A stretch of 64,000 nt of DNA from an uncultured Oscillibacter sp. GTDB taxonomy: Bacteria; Bacillota; Clostridia; Oscillospirales; Oscillospiraceae. A model generated the notes under the pieces. That model ran no database searches. It had not been told where the DNA came from and saw only the letters and a program-made list of their open reading frames with translations. A program made the position numbers and the translations under genes. Below, in pieces: positions 47,579 to 57,247 of the stretch (the first letter of the stretch is position 1; the number at the start of each line of letters is the position of its first letter). The DNA is taken from assembly GCA_910587705.1 (NCBI GenBank), contig CAJUMX010000006.1:100829-164828 (forward strand), given 5' to 3'.

Positions 47579-49039
47579 ATGTCTATGATTCAGGCGGAAC
47601 GCCTAACCTTTTCCTATCCCGGCAGTCCTGATCCTGTTTTTGAAAACGCCAGCTTTCAGATTGATACCGACTGGCGGTTGGGTCTTGTAGGTCGAAACGG
47701 CAGGGGGAAAACCACCCTGCTACGGCTGTTGATGGGGGAATATCCCCACGAGGGAACGTTGGTTTCCTCTGCGCTCTTCGACTATTTCCCCAGTCCCATT
47801 CCGGAGCCAGAGCGGCTGACAGCGGAGGTGCTGGAGGACCTCTGCCCCGAGGCGGAGAGCTGGCGCTTCCCCAAGGAGCTGAACCTCCTGGGCGTGGAGG
47901 AGGAAGCCCTTTGGCGGTGCTTCTCCACCCTCTCGGGCGGGGAGCGGACCAAGGTTCTCCTGGCGGCCCTGTTCCTCCGGGAAGGACGCTTCCCTCTGAT
48001 CGATGAGCCCACCAACCATCTGGACACCCAGGGCCGGGAGCTGGTTGCCGCCTATCTCCGGCGGCAGCGGGGCTTTATCCTGGTGTCCCACGACCGGCGC
48101 TTTCTGGACGGCTGTGTGGACCACATTCTGGCCCTGAACCGCTCGGACATCCAGGTACAGGCGGGAACCTACAGCTCTTGGAAGGAGAACTTCGACCGTC
48201 TCCAGCAATTCGAGGAGGCGAAAGACGATCGCCTCCGGAAAGACGTTCGCCGCCTCCAGAAGGCGGCCCGGCGGACCTCCGTCTGGTCCGACCGGGTGGA
48301 AGCGTCCAAAATCGGGGCCGCCGACAAGGGCTATGTGGGCCACAAATCCGCCAAGATGATGAAGCGGGCCAAATCCCTGGAGGCCCGGCAGGAAAAGGCC
48401 CTGGAGGAAAAGCAGGGGCTGCTTCAAAACCGGGAGATGGTGGAGGCTTTGAAGCTCTCCCCGCTAACCCACCATGCCAAGCGGCTGGTCTCCTGCGGGG
48501 AGCTGACGCTGTGGTACGGAGACCGGAGGGTCTGCGGGCCCTTAAGCTTTTCTTTGGAGCAAGGGGAGCGGGCGGCTCTGGAGGGCCGGAACGGCAGCGG
48601 GAAAAGCAGTCTCTTGAAGCTGCTGCTGGGACAGGATATCCGCCGGGAGGGGGAGCTATCCCTGGCCCCAGGGCTGAGGATTTCCTATGTACCCCAGGAC
48701 ACCACCTTTCTCCGGGGAACGCTGGGGGACTTTATCCTGGAGCGGGGCATCGACGAGAGCCTCTTCAAGGCCATTCTGCGGAAGCTAGGCTTTTCCCGAG
48801 AGCAGTTCGGCCGGAATTTGGAGGACTACTCCGGTGGGCAGAAGAAAAAAGTACTCATCGCCGCCAGCCTCTGCGAGCAGGCCCACCTGTATATTTGGGA
48901 CGAGCCGCTGAACTTTGTGGACATTGACTCCCGGCTCCAGATTGAGGCGCTGCTGCGGGACTTTGCGCCCACGATGATCTTTGTGGAGCATGACCGGGCC
49001 TTTCAGGAAGCCGTGGCCACAAGGGTCATCCCTCTGTAA
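47579..49039 (+). CDS. ABC-F ribosome-protection ATPase, Lsa-like
   Basis: A 486-residue soluble twin ATPase. First domain: Walker A GRNGRGKTT (38-46), signature LSGGE (118-122), Walker B PLIDEPTNHLD (139-149). The interdomain linker spans about 200-305. Second domain: Walker A GRNGSGKSS (336-344), YSGGQ (417-421), IWDEPLNFVD (439-448). The motifs WRCFSTLSGGERTKVLL, PLIDEPTNHLD and YIWDEPLN match Lsa/Vga-type ABC-F proteins, which displace lincosamides, streptogramin A and pleuromutilins from the ribosome. The ATG at 47579 is 8 bases from AAGGAGA. Resistance is a family-based prediction, since some relatives are housekeeping factors, but the attenuator leader supports drug induction. Confidence 0.87.
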   Translation: MSMIQAERLTFSYPGSPDPVFENASFQIDTDWRLGLVGRNGRGKTTLLRLLMGEYPHEGTLVSSALFDYFPSPIPEPERLTAEVLEDLCPEAESWRFPKELNLLGVEEEALWRCFSTLSGGERTKVLLAALFLREGRFPLIDEPTNHLDTQGRELVAAYLRRQRGFILVSHDRRFLDGCVDHILALNRSDIQVQAGTYSSWKENFDRLQQFEEAKDDRLRKDVRRLQKAARRTSVWSDRVEASKIGAADKGYVGHKSAKMMKRAKSLEARQEKALEEKQGLLQNREMVEALKLSPLTHHAKRLVSCGELTLWYGDRRVCGPLSFSLEQGERAALEGRNGSGKSSLLKLLLGQDIRREGELSLAPGLRISYVPQDTTFLRGTLGDFILERGIDESLFKAILRKLGFSREQFGRNLEDYSGGQKKKVLIAASLCEQAHLYIWDEPLNFVDIDSRLQIEALLRDFAPTMIFVEHDRAFQEAVATRVIPL

Positions 49040-49055
49040 CCCTTTCATTGTATAG

Positions 49056-49103
49056 AAAGGACCCTGGAAGCCCTCCGATTGGAGGAGCCTCCAGGGTCCC
49101 TTT
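49056..49103. terminator. Bidirectional terminator after the ABC-F gene
   Basis: A stem of about 20 bp with a few mismatches (AAAGGACCCTGGA against TCCAGGGTCCCTTT, CCTCC against GGAGG). It separates convergent genes. Confidence 0.85.
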
Positions 49104-49375
49104 CAAATCAGCGCCACAATCAGCCACAAAAGGCCAATGGCCCCCGCGCCCATGAGGGTATAAACCGCCGGGCTCAGGTCCCGCCAGGCCCGGCTGAACC
49201 TGCCGTGGTCCCCCCCCGCGTAGTTCCGGGCCACCCGGCGGGCCTCCTCCACCAGCTCCCGGGAGGTAACTCCCTCCCCGGCGGCGTCGTTTCGTACAAT
49301 GAAAATCGCCTGTTCAAAAAACCGCTGGTCCGGGGAGTCCACTACGACCACCCGTCTGGAAATACCTTTCACCAT
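49103..49375 (-). CDS. Small tail-anchored hypothetical protein
   Basis: A 90-residue protein with a soluble N-terminal part (VVVVDSPDQRFFEQAIFIVR, then GVTSRELVEEARRVARNY) and one C-terminal membrane helix (LMGAGAIGLLWLIVALI). Similar short proteins occur in related Clostridia, sometimes under misleading names such as translation initiation factor 2; I see no such domain. GGAGG lies about 11 bases before the ATG. Function is unknown. Confidence 0.65.
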   Translation of the reverse strand: MVKGISRRVVVVDSPDQRFFEQAIFIVRNDAAGEGVTSRELVEEARRVARNYAGGDHGRFSRAWRDLSPAVYTLMGAGAIGLLWLIVALI

Positions 49376-49481
49376 TTCGTGTGTATGCCTCCTGCAAGTT
49401 GATGCTTCCAGTTTTCCAGCAGCAGGGGAAATTTATACCTGAAACGGAAAAAGGAGCAGGGTGGCTTTCCGTCGCGATCCT

Positions 49482-50441
49482 TTATCTTCTGCCGATTCCC
49501 ATAGTCCAAAGTTCATCTACATAACCGTCCACCCACTTGACGCCATGTGCGAGCCACTCCTGTTTTTTATCGCCCGGGTCCGGTGCCCAAAGGACTAGCC
49601 TGGCCGGGGGCGCTGCATAAATATCGTTGAGCAGCGCCATATCCTCCGGGTAGCAGAACCAAAGGGATCTGTCCGGCTCTGCATGCTCCTGTCGCCACAG
49701 GGCAAATTCAGGGAGAAATTTTTTGTGCTCCGGCACTTGAAGGGCTTGGAACTTCTCCTCCGGCAGCAGAAGCTGTGCCAAACAATAAAGTCCATGGGCA
49801 AAGGTACAGAAGGGCCGGGACCCCAGCACATATTTCTGGTCCCTGGGATAGCCCTTGCACACCGCAAGCAGGTCCGCACCGCCCTTGTCCATATCGCCGC
49901 TAACCAAGTCCAACAGAAAGGAGACCATGCCTTTTTCCAGTAAGGTAGACTTCTTCCTCTCCAGAAACCGCTCCGCCTCAGGGGCCGCCCATTCCAGCAC
50001 AGCCTCATCCTTGTACCACAGCCCAATCAGCACATGGGCGGCGGCGGGGAAAAAGGGGTCGCGGCAGTTTTTCACCTGGGCAAGCTCCAGAGGCAGAATC
50101 CGCTCTATAGCCTGGACATTCCCGCACGCAAGGCACTCCAGCGCACAGTGGACATTCTTTTCATAGTTGTATCCACCGTAAATGACAGGCATCATAGAGC
50201 TCTTGCTCCGTTGGTTTATCACCCGGCACAGCCCAGGCCAGTCCCCCTTTTGGATACAGTCCTCCATCCAGGCGTTCCAGTCTCCCGGCTCCGGGGACAG
50301 GGAGGAGATCGAGGTTATTTGATTGCGGAACAGATGCCGCAGACGCTCCTTGGCCTCCGGCTCTTTGCCCTGGTATGTGCATTTCGCCATGATTCTCTGA
50401 TACTTTTCCCGCAGGGCCTCGAGATTCGTTTGCTGATCCAT
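49482..50441 (-). CDS. Hypothetical protein, possibly Imm49-like
   Basis: A 319-residue soluble protein of mainly helical make-up with scattered aromatic and cysteine residues (HCALECLACGNV). The layout of a helical N-terminal part and a C-terminal WFCYPEDMALLNDIY section is reminiscent of the Imm49 immunity family, but the match is weak and no toxin gene lies beside it. ATG 50441 is preferred over the GTG at 50447, since GGAAGGGAG is 5 bases upstream. It lies 67 bases downstream of argF on the same strand and may be read from the arginine transcript. Confidence 0.6.
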   Translation of the reverse strand: MDQQTNLEALREKYQRIMAKCTYQGKEPEAKERLRHLFRNQITSISSLSPEPGDWNAWMEDCIQKGDWPGLCRVINQRSKSSMMPVIYGGYNYEKNVHCALECLACGNVQAIERILPLELAQVKNCRDPFFPAAAHVLIGLWYKDEAVLEWAAPEAERFLERKKSTLLEKGMVSFLLDLVSGDMDKGGADLLAVCKGYPRDQKYVLGSRPFCTFAHGLYCLAQLLLPEEKFQALQVPEHKKFLPEFALWRQEHAEPDRSLWFCYPEDMALLNDIYAAPPARLVLWAPDPGDKKQEWLAHGVKWVDGYVDELWTMGIGRR

Positions 50442-50508
50442 TCGCACTCCCTTCCGGCTTTGTTGGAATGTCTTTCAATGCTTGCGCGTCCGTTCCCGTC
50501 GCTCCTTT

Positions 50509-51492
50509 TTATTTCATCAGCTCGTACATCACGGCCTTGATGGTGTGCATCCGGTTCTCTGCCTCGTCAAAGACAATGGACTGGGGAGACTCGAACACCT
50601 CGTCCGTCACCTCCATGGCCTCCCGGCCGAAGCGCTCGCCCATTTCCTTGCCCACCTTGGTCTTGTGGTCGTGGTAGGCGGGAAGGCAGTGCATGAACCG
50701 GCACTGGGGACCCGCCGTGTCCATAAGGGCTTTTGTCACCTGATAGGGGCCCAGGGCGGCGATGCGCTCTGCCCAGACCTCCGCCGGCTCCCCCATGGAG
50801 ACCCAGACGTCGGTGTAGAGTACATCCGCGCCGTTCGCCGCCTCCTGGGGGTCCGTGAGAAGCTCCAGAACCGCGCCGGTCTCCTTGGCAATGGCCTGAC
50901 AGGTCTCCACCAAAGACGGGTCCGGCATGTAAGCCTTCGGAGCGCAGGCAACGAAGTGCATCCCCAGCTTGGCACAACCCACCATGAGAGAATTCCCCAT
51001 GTTGAACCGGGCGTCTCCCAGATAAACCAGCTTCACGCCCTCCAGCTTCCCGAAGTGCTCCTGAATGGTCAGGAAATCCGCCAAAATCTGGGTGGGGTGG
51101 AACTCGTCCGTGAGGCCATTGAACACGGGGACCCCGGCATACTCCGCCAGCTCCTCAACAATGGTCTGGCCAAAGCCCCGGTACTCGATGCCGTCATACA
51201 TCCGACCCAGCACCCGAGCGGTATCGGCAATGGACTCTTTCACGCCGATTTGAGACCCAGTGGGGCCCAGGTAGGTGCTGCCCATGCCCAAGTCCTGGGC
51301 GGCCACCTCAAAGGCACAGCGGGTTCGGGTGGAGGTCTTTTCGAAAATCAGGGCCACATTCTTCCCCTCCAGGTACTTGTGGGGAATGCCGGCTTTTTTC
51401 TTGGCCTTCAGGTCTGCCGCCGTATCCAGGAATTTCCGGATCTCCGCCGGGGTAAAGTCCAAGAGCTTTAAAAAGTGCTTGTGGTTTTCCAT
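50509..51492 (-). CDS. argF: Ornithine carbamoyltransferase
   Basis: A 327-residue enzyme making citrulline from ornithine and carbamoyl phosphate. The carbamoyl-phosphate site FEKTSTRTRCAFEVAA (STRTR), the HPTQILADFLT motif, and the ornithine-binding HCLPAYHD are all present. It is the last arginine gene of the cluster, 97 bases after argD; that gap has an 8-bp GC hairpin (51544-51565). No carAB genes are in the window. Confidence 0.97.
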   Translation of the reverse strand: MENHKHFLKLLDFTPAEIRKFLDTAADLKAKKKAGIPHKYLEGKNVALIFEKTSTRTRCAFEVAAQDLGMGSTYLGPTGSQIGVKESIADTARVLGRMYDGIEYRGFGQTIVEELAEYAGVPVFNGLTDEFHPTQILADFLTIQEHFGKLEGVKLVYLGDARFNMGNSLMVGCAKLGMHFVACAPKAYMPDPSLVETCQAIAKETGAVLELLTDPQEAANGADVLYTDVWVSMGEPAEVWAERIAALGPYQVTKALMDTAGPQCRFMHCLPAYHDHKTKVGKEMGERFGREAMEVTDEVFESPQSIVFDEAENRMHTIKAVMYELMK

Positions 51493-51589
51493 CGATCGCG
51501 CCTCTCTTTCATTCTTCTCGCGGCTTGGTTCAAAATGGGAAACGGGCCGGCAAGGGCGCCGGCCCCTATGGTTTGTTTTCCCGCAGCCC

Positions 51590-52768
51590 TTAGGTCAGGA
51601 CCGCTTTCATGATCTCCAGACCCTTGTCCATCTCCTCCTTGGTGATGACCAGGGGGGGCAGCAGCCGCATGCCCGGCCCGGCGGTGAGAATCAGCAGGCC
51701 GTTTTCAACGAGCTTCGTTGCGATTTCCTTGTTGCTCCAGCCCTCCCGGACCTCAATGCCGATCATCAGGCCCAGGCCCCGGGTTTTGCCAAAGCAGGGA
51801 AGATTCAGAGCCTCAATGCCCTGGCGGAGATACTCGCCCTTCTCCCGAACCTCTTTCAGGAACTCGTCGTTGAGGACCTCCTGCACCACCAGCCCCGCAG
51901 CGGCGCAGACGGGATTGGCGCCGAAGGTGGTGGCGTGCATCCCAGGGCCCAGCACGTCTCTGCATTTCTCATTGGCCAGAATACCGCTCATGGGCAGGCC
52001 CCCGGCAATGCCCTTGGCAAAGCTCACCACGTCGGGGAGAATATCATACTGCTGGAAGGCAAATAGCGTGCCCGTCCGGCCCACGCCGGTCTGCACCTCG
52101 TCCACCAGGAGGAGCCAGTCCTTTTCCGCGCAGAGGGCCTCTACAGCCTTTACATAGCCCCTATCCAGGGGGAGCACGCCGCCCTCGCCTTGGACCAGCT
52201 CCACCATGACGGCGCAGACATCCCCCTGGTCTTGGGCGCGCAGCGCTTCCAGGTCGTTGGCGGGAGCGTAGCGGAAGCCCTCGGTGAAGGGGAAGAAGTA
52301 GTTGTGGAACACATCCTGTCCCGTGGCCTTTAAGGTGGTAATGGTCCGGCCGTGGAAGGAGTTTTTCAGGGTGACAATGGCGCTCCGGCCCTGGCCGTAT
52401 TTGTCAAAGCTGTATTTCCGGGCCAGCTTGATCATGCCCTCGTTGGCCTCGCCGCCTCCGTTGGCGAAGAATACGGCGCTTTCCCCAGTGCGCTGGCAGA
52501 GGATTTCCGCCAACTGGGCGGGGGGCTCGGTATAAAAGAGGTTGGACACATGGCCCAGCTTCTTTGCCTGGTCCGCGATGGCCTCCGCCCAGGGCTGGTT
52601 TCCATAGCCCAGGGCGGTGACGCCGATGCCGCTGGTAAAGTCGATGTAGGCCCGGCCCTCCGGGCTGTAGAGGGTGGCGCCCTCTCCGTGGTCCAGGGCC
52701 ACGGGGAAGCGGCCGTAGGTATTCATAATATGCTGATGGGTCAAGCCCTTGATGGCTTCGGACGTCAT
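51590..52768 (-). CDS. argD: Acetylornithine aminotransferase
   Basis: A 392-residue PLP enzyme of class III. FANGGGEANEGMIKLARKYS, the SFHGRT motif, LLLVDEVQTGVGRTGTLFAF and the PLP lysine in VSFAKGIAGGLPMSG are diagnostic. It transfers an amino group to N-acetylglutamate semialdehyde. The start overlaps the argB stop by four bases (ATGA). Confidence 0.95.
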   Translation of the reverse strand: MTSEAIKGLTHQHIMNTYGRFPVALDHGEGATLYSPEGRAYIDFTSGIGVTALGYGNQPWAEAIADQAKKLGHVSNLFYTEPPAQLAEILCQRTGESAVFFANGGGEANEGMIKLARKYSFDKYGQGRSAIVTLKNSFHGRTITTLKATGQDVFHNYFFPFTEGFRYAPANDLEALRAQDQGDVCAVMVELVQGEGGVLPLDRGYVKAVEALCAEKDWLLLVDEVQTGVGRTGTLFAFQQYDILPDVVSFAKGIAGGLPMSGILANEKCRDVLGPGMHATTFGANPVCAAAGLVVQEVLNDEFLKEVREKGEYLRQGIEALNLPCFGKTRGLGLMIGIEVREGWSNKEIATKLVENGLLILTAGPGMRLLPPLVITKEEMDKGLEIMKAVLT

Positions 52769-53631
52769 GGGGTCTCCTCCTTTTTCATCATGGTGCCGAT
52801 GCCCTCGTCGGAGAGCAACTCAATGAGGATGGAATGGGGAATGCGGCCGTCCAGAATGTGGACCCGTTCCACACCGCCGTGGATGGCGTCTACACAGCAC
52901 TGCATTTTGGGGATCATGCCGCCGGAGATGATTCCCGCCTCCACCAGGGCCGGAACCTCTTGGGTGCGGACCACGTGGATGAGGGTGCTCTCGTCCTTGG
53001 GGTCTCGGAGGAGCCCCCGGACATCGGTGAGCAGAATCAGCTTTTCCGCCCCCAGGGCCTCCGCCAGCTTGGCGGCGGCGGTGTCTGCGTTGATGTTATA
53101 GGCTGTGTCGGAATCCACCCCTTGGGCCACAGTGGAGACGATGGGGATATAGCCGTGCTCTAGTGCGTTTTTCACTGGCTCGGGGTTCACGCCGGTAATC
53201 TGACCCACCAGGCCATATTTTTCGTCCATCTGCTCCGCCTGGAACAGCTGGCCGTCCATGCCGCACAGGCCCACGGCCCGGCCTCCCAAGCGGTTAAGCT
53301 GGGACACCAGGTCCTTGTTGACCTTGCCGCAGAGGACTGCCTGGACGATGTCCATGGTGGTGACATCGGTATAGCGCAGGCCATCTACAAATTTGGACTC
53401 GTGGCCGATCATTTTCAGCATGGCAGAAATTTCCGGCCCGCCGCCGTGAACGGCTACCACCCGGATGCCCACCAGGTTCAGTAGGATAATATCGCTCATC
53501 ACCGCCTGGCGCAGCTCGTCGGAGATCATGGCGTTGCCGCCGTATTTGACCACAATGGTTTTTCCGGTAAACTTTTGTATGTAAGGCAGGGCCTCAATCA
53601 GCGTCTGGGCCTGCTGCTCATGGGAAGACAT
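52765..53631 (-). CDS. argB: Acetylglutamate kinase
   Basis: A 288-residue kinase of the amino acid kinase family. IVVKYGGNAM (phosphate loop), VAVHGGGPEISAML, NINADTAAAKLAEALGAEKL and VRTQEVPALVEAGIISGGMI are diagnostic. The ATG at 53631 was chosen because upstream residues are not conserved and overlap the argJ end. The N-terminal helix that forms arginine-sensitive hexamers appears present (QAQTLIEALPYIQKF), so feedback inhibition by arginine is likely. Confidence 0.95.
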   Translation of the reverse strand: MSSHEQQAQTLIEALPYIQKFTGKTIVVKYGGNAMISDELRQAVMSDIILLNLVGIRVVAVHGGGPEISAMLKMIGHESKFVDGLRYTDVTTMDIVQAVLCGKVNKDLVSQLNRLGGRAVGLCGMDGQLFQAEQMDEKYGLVGQITGVNPEPVKNALEHGYIPIVSTVAQGVDSDTAYNINADTAAAKLAEALGAEKLILLTDVRGLLRDPKDESTLIHVVRTQEVPALVEAGIISGGMIPKMQCCVDAIHGGVERVHILDGRIPHSILIELLSDEGIGTMMKKEETP

Positions 53632-53647
53632 GGCGTCCGCCCCCTTT

Positions 53648-54874
53648 TTATGTTCGGTAGTCGCCGTTGATTTTGATATAGTCGTAGGTGATGTCACAGC
53701 CCCAGCAGGTACAGGAGGCTTCTCCCTCGCCCATGGAGATGTTGATTTCCACGTCGTGCTCTGTCAGGACCTTCTTAGCGAGGTCCTCGTCGAAATCCAG
53801 GCCCCGGCCCTTGGCGCAGACCTGGATGTCCCCAGCGGCGCTGGCGAAGTGGACGCTCACTTGATCCGGGTCAAAGTCCTCCCCGGAGTAGCCCATGGCG
53901 CAGAGGACCCGACCCCAGTTGGCGTCCGCGCCGAAAATCGCCGCCTTGGTCAGGGTGGAGGACACTACGGACTTGGAGATGGTCTCGGCGCTTTTTTCGG
54001 ACTTTGCGCCTTGGACGGTGCAGGTGATGAGATGCCGGGCCCCCTCGCCGTCGGAGGCCATTTTCTTGGCAAGCTCCGTGCACAGGGCCCGCAGGGCTGA
54101 CAGAAAGGCGTCGTAGTCCGGACCCTTGGCCGTAATGGGTTCGTTCCCCGCCAGGCCGTTGGCCAGGACGCAGCAGGTGTCGTTGGTGGAGGTATCCCCA
54201 TCTACGCTGATGCGGTTGAAGCTGACGCTTACCGTTTCCAGCAGAGCGGTCTTGATCATTTCCGGAGAAATGGCGCAGTCCGTGGTGAGGAAGCAGAGCA
54301 TGGTGCCCATGTTGGGGTGTATCATGCCGCTGCCCTTGGCTATGCCGCCCATGCGGACGGGTTTGCCCCCTACTGTAGTCTCCACCGCCGCCTCTTTTTT
54401 GGTGGTGTCGGTGGTCATGATGGCATGCCCCGCCGCGTCGCTGGCCTCTGCCGACCGCTCCAGGGCGGCGCAGAGGGTCGGAATCGCGGTCTCGATGGCT
54501 TCTACGTTGATGCGCTGGCCGATGACGCCGGTGGAGCTCACCAGCACGTCCTCCGGCTTGCAGCCCAGGGCTTGGGCCACGGCAGAGCACATGCGCTCCG
54601 CATTTTCCTCCCCCTGGGGGGCACAGGCGTTGGCATTTCCGCTGTTGGCGATGACGGCCCGGGCTTTGCCGTCCGCCAAGTGCCGGAGGTCCACATGGAT
54701 AGGGGCGGCCTTAACCACGTTCTTCGTGAATACCGCCGCCGCCGTGCAGTCCACGTCGGAGACGATCAGGGCCACGTCCTTCTTCCACTCCGCGTGGGTT
54801 TTGACTCCCGCATGGACCCCCGCCGCCCGGAAGCCCTGGGCGGCGCAGACGCCGCCGTCAATGAAGTTCAGCAT
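53648..54874 (-). CDS. argJ: Glutamate N-acetyltransferase / ornithine acetyltransferase
   Basis: A 408-residue self-cleaving enzyme. The cleavage motif GTMLCFLTTD, with the nucleophile Thr after Gly, together with KGSGMIHPNM before it and STNDTCCVLANG after it, identify ArgJ. It recycles the acetyl group from acetylornithine to glutamate, so the pathway is cyclic and does not need argE. The start ATG has a normal site and the gene lies 19 bases after argC. Confidence 0.97.
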   Translation of the reverse strand: MLNFIDGGVCAAQGFRAAGVHAGVKTHAEWKKDVALIVSDVDCTAAAVFTKNVVKAAPIHVDLRHLADGKARAVIANSGNANACAPQGEENAERMCSAVAQALGCKPEDVLVSSTGVIGQRINVEAIETAIPTLCAALERSAEASDAAGHAIMTTDTTKKEAAVETTVGGKPVRMGGIAKGSGMIHPNMGTMLCFLTTDCAISPEMIKTALLETVSVSFNRISVDGDTSTNDTCCVLANGLAGNEPITAKGPDYDAFLSALRALCTELAKKMASDGEGARHLITCTVQGAKSEKSAETISKSVVSSTLTKAAIFGADANWGRVLCAMGYSGEDFDPDQVSVHFASAAGDIQVCAKGRGLDFDEDLAKKVLTEHDVEINISMGEGEASCTCWGCDITYDYIKINGDYRT

Positions 54875-54893
54875 ATCCGTTCCTCATACTTTC

Positions 54894-55832
54894 TTAAAGC
54901 GTCAGACCCGCCGTTTCCGCGAAGCCCAGCATCAGGTTCATGTTCTGCACCGCCGCGCCGCTGGCACCCTTGCCCAGATTGTCCAGACGGGCGGACAGCA
55001 TCCGCTGTTCCCGGTTTCCGTTGACAAAAATCTGCAAGCCATCCGTCCCGGCCAGATTGTTGGCGCCGATAAAACCACAGGAGGGCGCGTCGGCGGGGCG
55101 GAGGGTCACCACGGGGCTGCCGGCGTAGTAGTCCTCGTACAGAGTACGCAGCTCCTCAATGGACCAGGGGCCCTCCAGCTCCTCCGCCCATAGCGGGACG
55201 GTGACCACCATCCCCTGGGGGTAATCACAGATCATGGGCGCAAACAGGGGCGGACGGTCCAGTCCGGCCATGGCAGCCATCTCCGGCAGATGCTTGTGGG
55301 CCAGGGCAACCGCGTAATGCCGGGGGCTTTCCAGCTCCTTGTCCCGGTCCGGATCGGTATATTGGGCGATGGCCTTTTTTCCCGCCCCCGTATAGCCCGA
55401 CAGGGCGTGGCAGGTCAGCCGGGCTTTGGGGGACAGCGCCCCCCTCTCCACCAGGGGCCGGGCCAGCGAGAGGAAGCCCGTGGCATAGCACCCCGGATTT
55501 GCCACCCGGGCCGCCGTTCGAATGGCCTCCCGCTGTCCGGACAGCTCTGGGAAGCCGTACACCCAGCCCTCTGCCGTCCGGTGGGCGGTGGAGCAGTCGA
55601 TGACCCGGGTGTGCTCATTTTCAATCAGGCCCACCGCCTCCACGGCGGCGGCGTCCGGCAGGCAGAGGAACACCAGGTCGGCGGCGTTGAGAAACTTCTT
55701 TCGCTCCGCCAAGTCCTTGCGTTTATCCTCGTCGATGAGGAGGAGCTCTATGTCCTCCCGGGCCGCCAGGCGGTCGTAAATCTGGAGGCCGGTAGTGCCC
55801 TCCTTGCCGTCTATATATACCTTTGGTTTCAT
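54894..55832 (-). CDS. argC: N-acetyl-gamma-glutamyl-phosphate reductase, short type
   Basis: A 312-residue short-form (type 2) ArgC. The NADP-binding start is VYIDGKEGTTGLQIYDRL, the catalytic Cys is in VANPGCYATGFL, and HALSGYTGAGKKAIAQY is conserved. The start ATG at 55832 has GGGAGGC upstream; the longer frame runs into argH and is not used. The short type is more common in proteobacteria and some Clostridia than the about 345-residue long form. Confidence 0.95.
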   Translation of the reverse strand: MKPKVYIDGKEGTTGLQIYDRLAAREDIELLLIDEDKRKDLAERKKFLNAADLVFLCLPDAAAVEAVGLIENEHTRVIDCSTAHRTAEGWVYGFPELSGQREAIRTAARVANPGCYATGFLSLARPLVERGALSPKARLTCHALSGYTGAGKKAIAQYTDPDRDKELESPRHYAVALAHKHLPEMAAMAGLDRPPLFAPMICDYPQGMVVTVPLWAEELEGPWSIEELRTLYEDYYAGSPVVTLRPADAPSCGFIGANNLAGTDGLQIFVNGNREQRMLSARLDNLGKGASGAAVQNMNLMLGFAETAGLTL

Positions 55833-55846
55833 GGGACGCCTCCCTT

Positions 55847-57229
55847 TCACTTGCTCCGGGCCTGGATAAACGCCTCGATCTCCGCAATCTGCCGGGTGGT
55901 CTCGTCTACCGCCGGGCCGCCAAAGCTCCGGCGGAGGGCCATGCAGTTTTCCAGCTTCAACGCCTCGTACACGTCCTCTCCGAACAGGGGGGAGACGGCT
56001 TGCAGCTCCTCCAGGGTCAGCTCCTCCAGGGTTTTCCCCTGGGCGGTGCAGGCGGCCACCAGCCGCCCGGTGGCGGTGTAGGCGTCCCGGAAGGGCATGC
56101 CCTTCTTGGTCAGGTAGTCGGCGCAGTCCGTGGCGTTGATGAAGCCCCGGCCCGCCGCCCGGCGGAGGTTCTCGGGGAGGACCCGCATGGTGCCGATCAT
56201 CCCCGTGAACACTGGGAGGCACAGCTCCACCGTATCCAGGGCGTCAAACACCGGCTCCTTGTCCTCCTGCATATCCTTGTTATAGGCCAGGGGCAGGCCC
56301 TTCATCACGGTGAGAAGGCCCATCAAATCGCCGTAGACCCGGCCCGTCTTTCCCCGGACCAGCTCCGCCATATCCGGGTTCTTCTTCTGGGGCATGATGC
56401 TGGAGCCAGTGGAATAGGCCTCGTCCAGCTCCACGAACTTGAACTCCCAGCTGCACCAGAGGATGACCTCCTCGGAGAAGCGGCTGAGGTGCATCATCAA
56501 AATGGACAAATCGCTCATCAGCTCCAGGGCATAGTCCCGGTCGGACACACCGTCCATGGAGTTGCCGCAGGGGCGGTCAAAGCCCAGGGCCTGTGCGGTC
56601 TGGAAGCGGTCGATGGGATAGGTGGTCCCCGCCAGGGCCCCAGAGCCTAAGGGACACTCGTTCAGCCGCTTCTGGCAATCCTCCAGCCGGGTCACGTCCC
56701 GGGAGAACTGGGCGGCGTAGGCCAGAAGGTGCTGGGCGAAGGACACGGGCTGGGCCCGCTGCAAGTGGGTATAGCCCGGCATCACCGTGTTCTGGTGCTG
56801 CTTGGCCTGGGCGCAGAGAACCTCCTCCAGGTCCAGGAGCTGGCCTATGACGGTTCCAATCTCCTTGCGCACGTACATGCGGAAATCCAGGGCCACCTGA
56901 TCGTTCCGGGACCGGGCGGTGTGGAGGCGCTTTCCCGCTTCGCCGATCCGCTGGGTCAGCAGGGCCTCGATGTTCATATGGATGTCCTCGTTGGCAGGGG
57001 AGAACTCTACCTTCCCCGTCTCGATGTCCGCCAGGATATCGGTCAGCCCCTTCTGAATCGCGTCCTTATCCGCCTGGGAGATGACGCCCTGGGCCGCCAG
57101 CATCTCGGAATGGGCCATGCTGCCCTGGATGTCCTCCCGGTAAAGCCGCTGGTCAAAGTGGATGGAGGACTGGAAGTCGTTGGCCAGGGTATCCGTCTCC
57201 TTGCTGAACCGTCCGCCCCAAAGTTTCAT
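55847..57229 (-). CDS. argH: Argininosuccinate lyase
   Basis: A 460-residue enzyme of the fumarase/aspartase superfamily, which releases arginine and fumarate. MKLWGGRFSKETDTLANDFQ, HTARSRNDQVALDFRMYVRK and the signature GSSIMPQKKNPDMAELVRGK (catalytic Ser in the flexible loop) are diagnostic. It follows argG by 18 bases. Confidence 0.98.
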   Translation of the reverse strand: MKLWGGRFSKETDTLANDFQSSIHFDQRLYREDIQGSMAHSEMLAAQGVISQADKDAIQKGLTDILADIETGKVEFSPANEDIHMNIEALLTQRIGEAGKRLHTARSRNDQVALDFRMYVRKEIGTVIGQLLDLEEVLCAQAKQHQNTVMPGYTHLQRAQPVSFAQHLLAYAAQFSRDVTRLEDCQKRLNECPLGSGALAGTTYPIDRFQTAQALGFDRPCGNSMDGVSDRDYALELMSDLSILMMHLSRFSEEVILWCSWEFKFVELDEAYSTGSSIMPQKKNPDMAELVRGKTGRVYGDLMGLLTVMKGLPLAYNKDMQEDKEPVFDALDTVELCLPVFTGMIGTMRVLPENLRRAAGRGFINATDCADYLTKKGMPFRDAYTATGRLVAACTAQGKTLEELTLEELQAVSPLFGEDVYEALKLENCMALRRSFGGPAVDETTRQIAEIEAFIQARSK

Positions 57230-57247
57230 GGATGCTACTCCTTTAAA

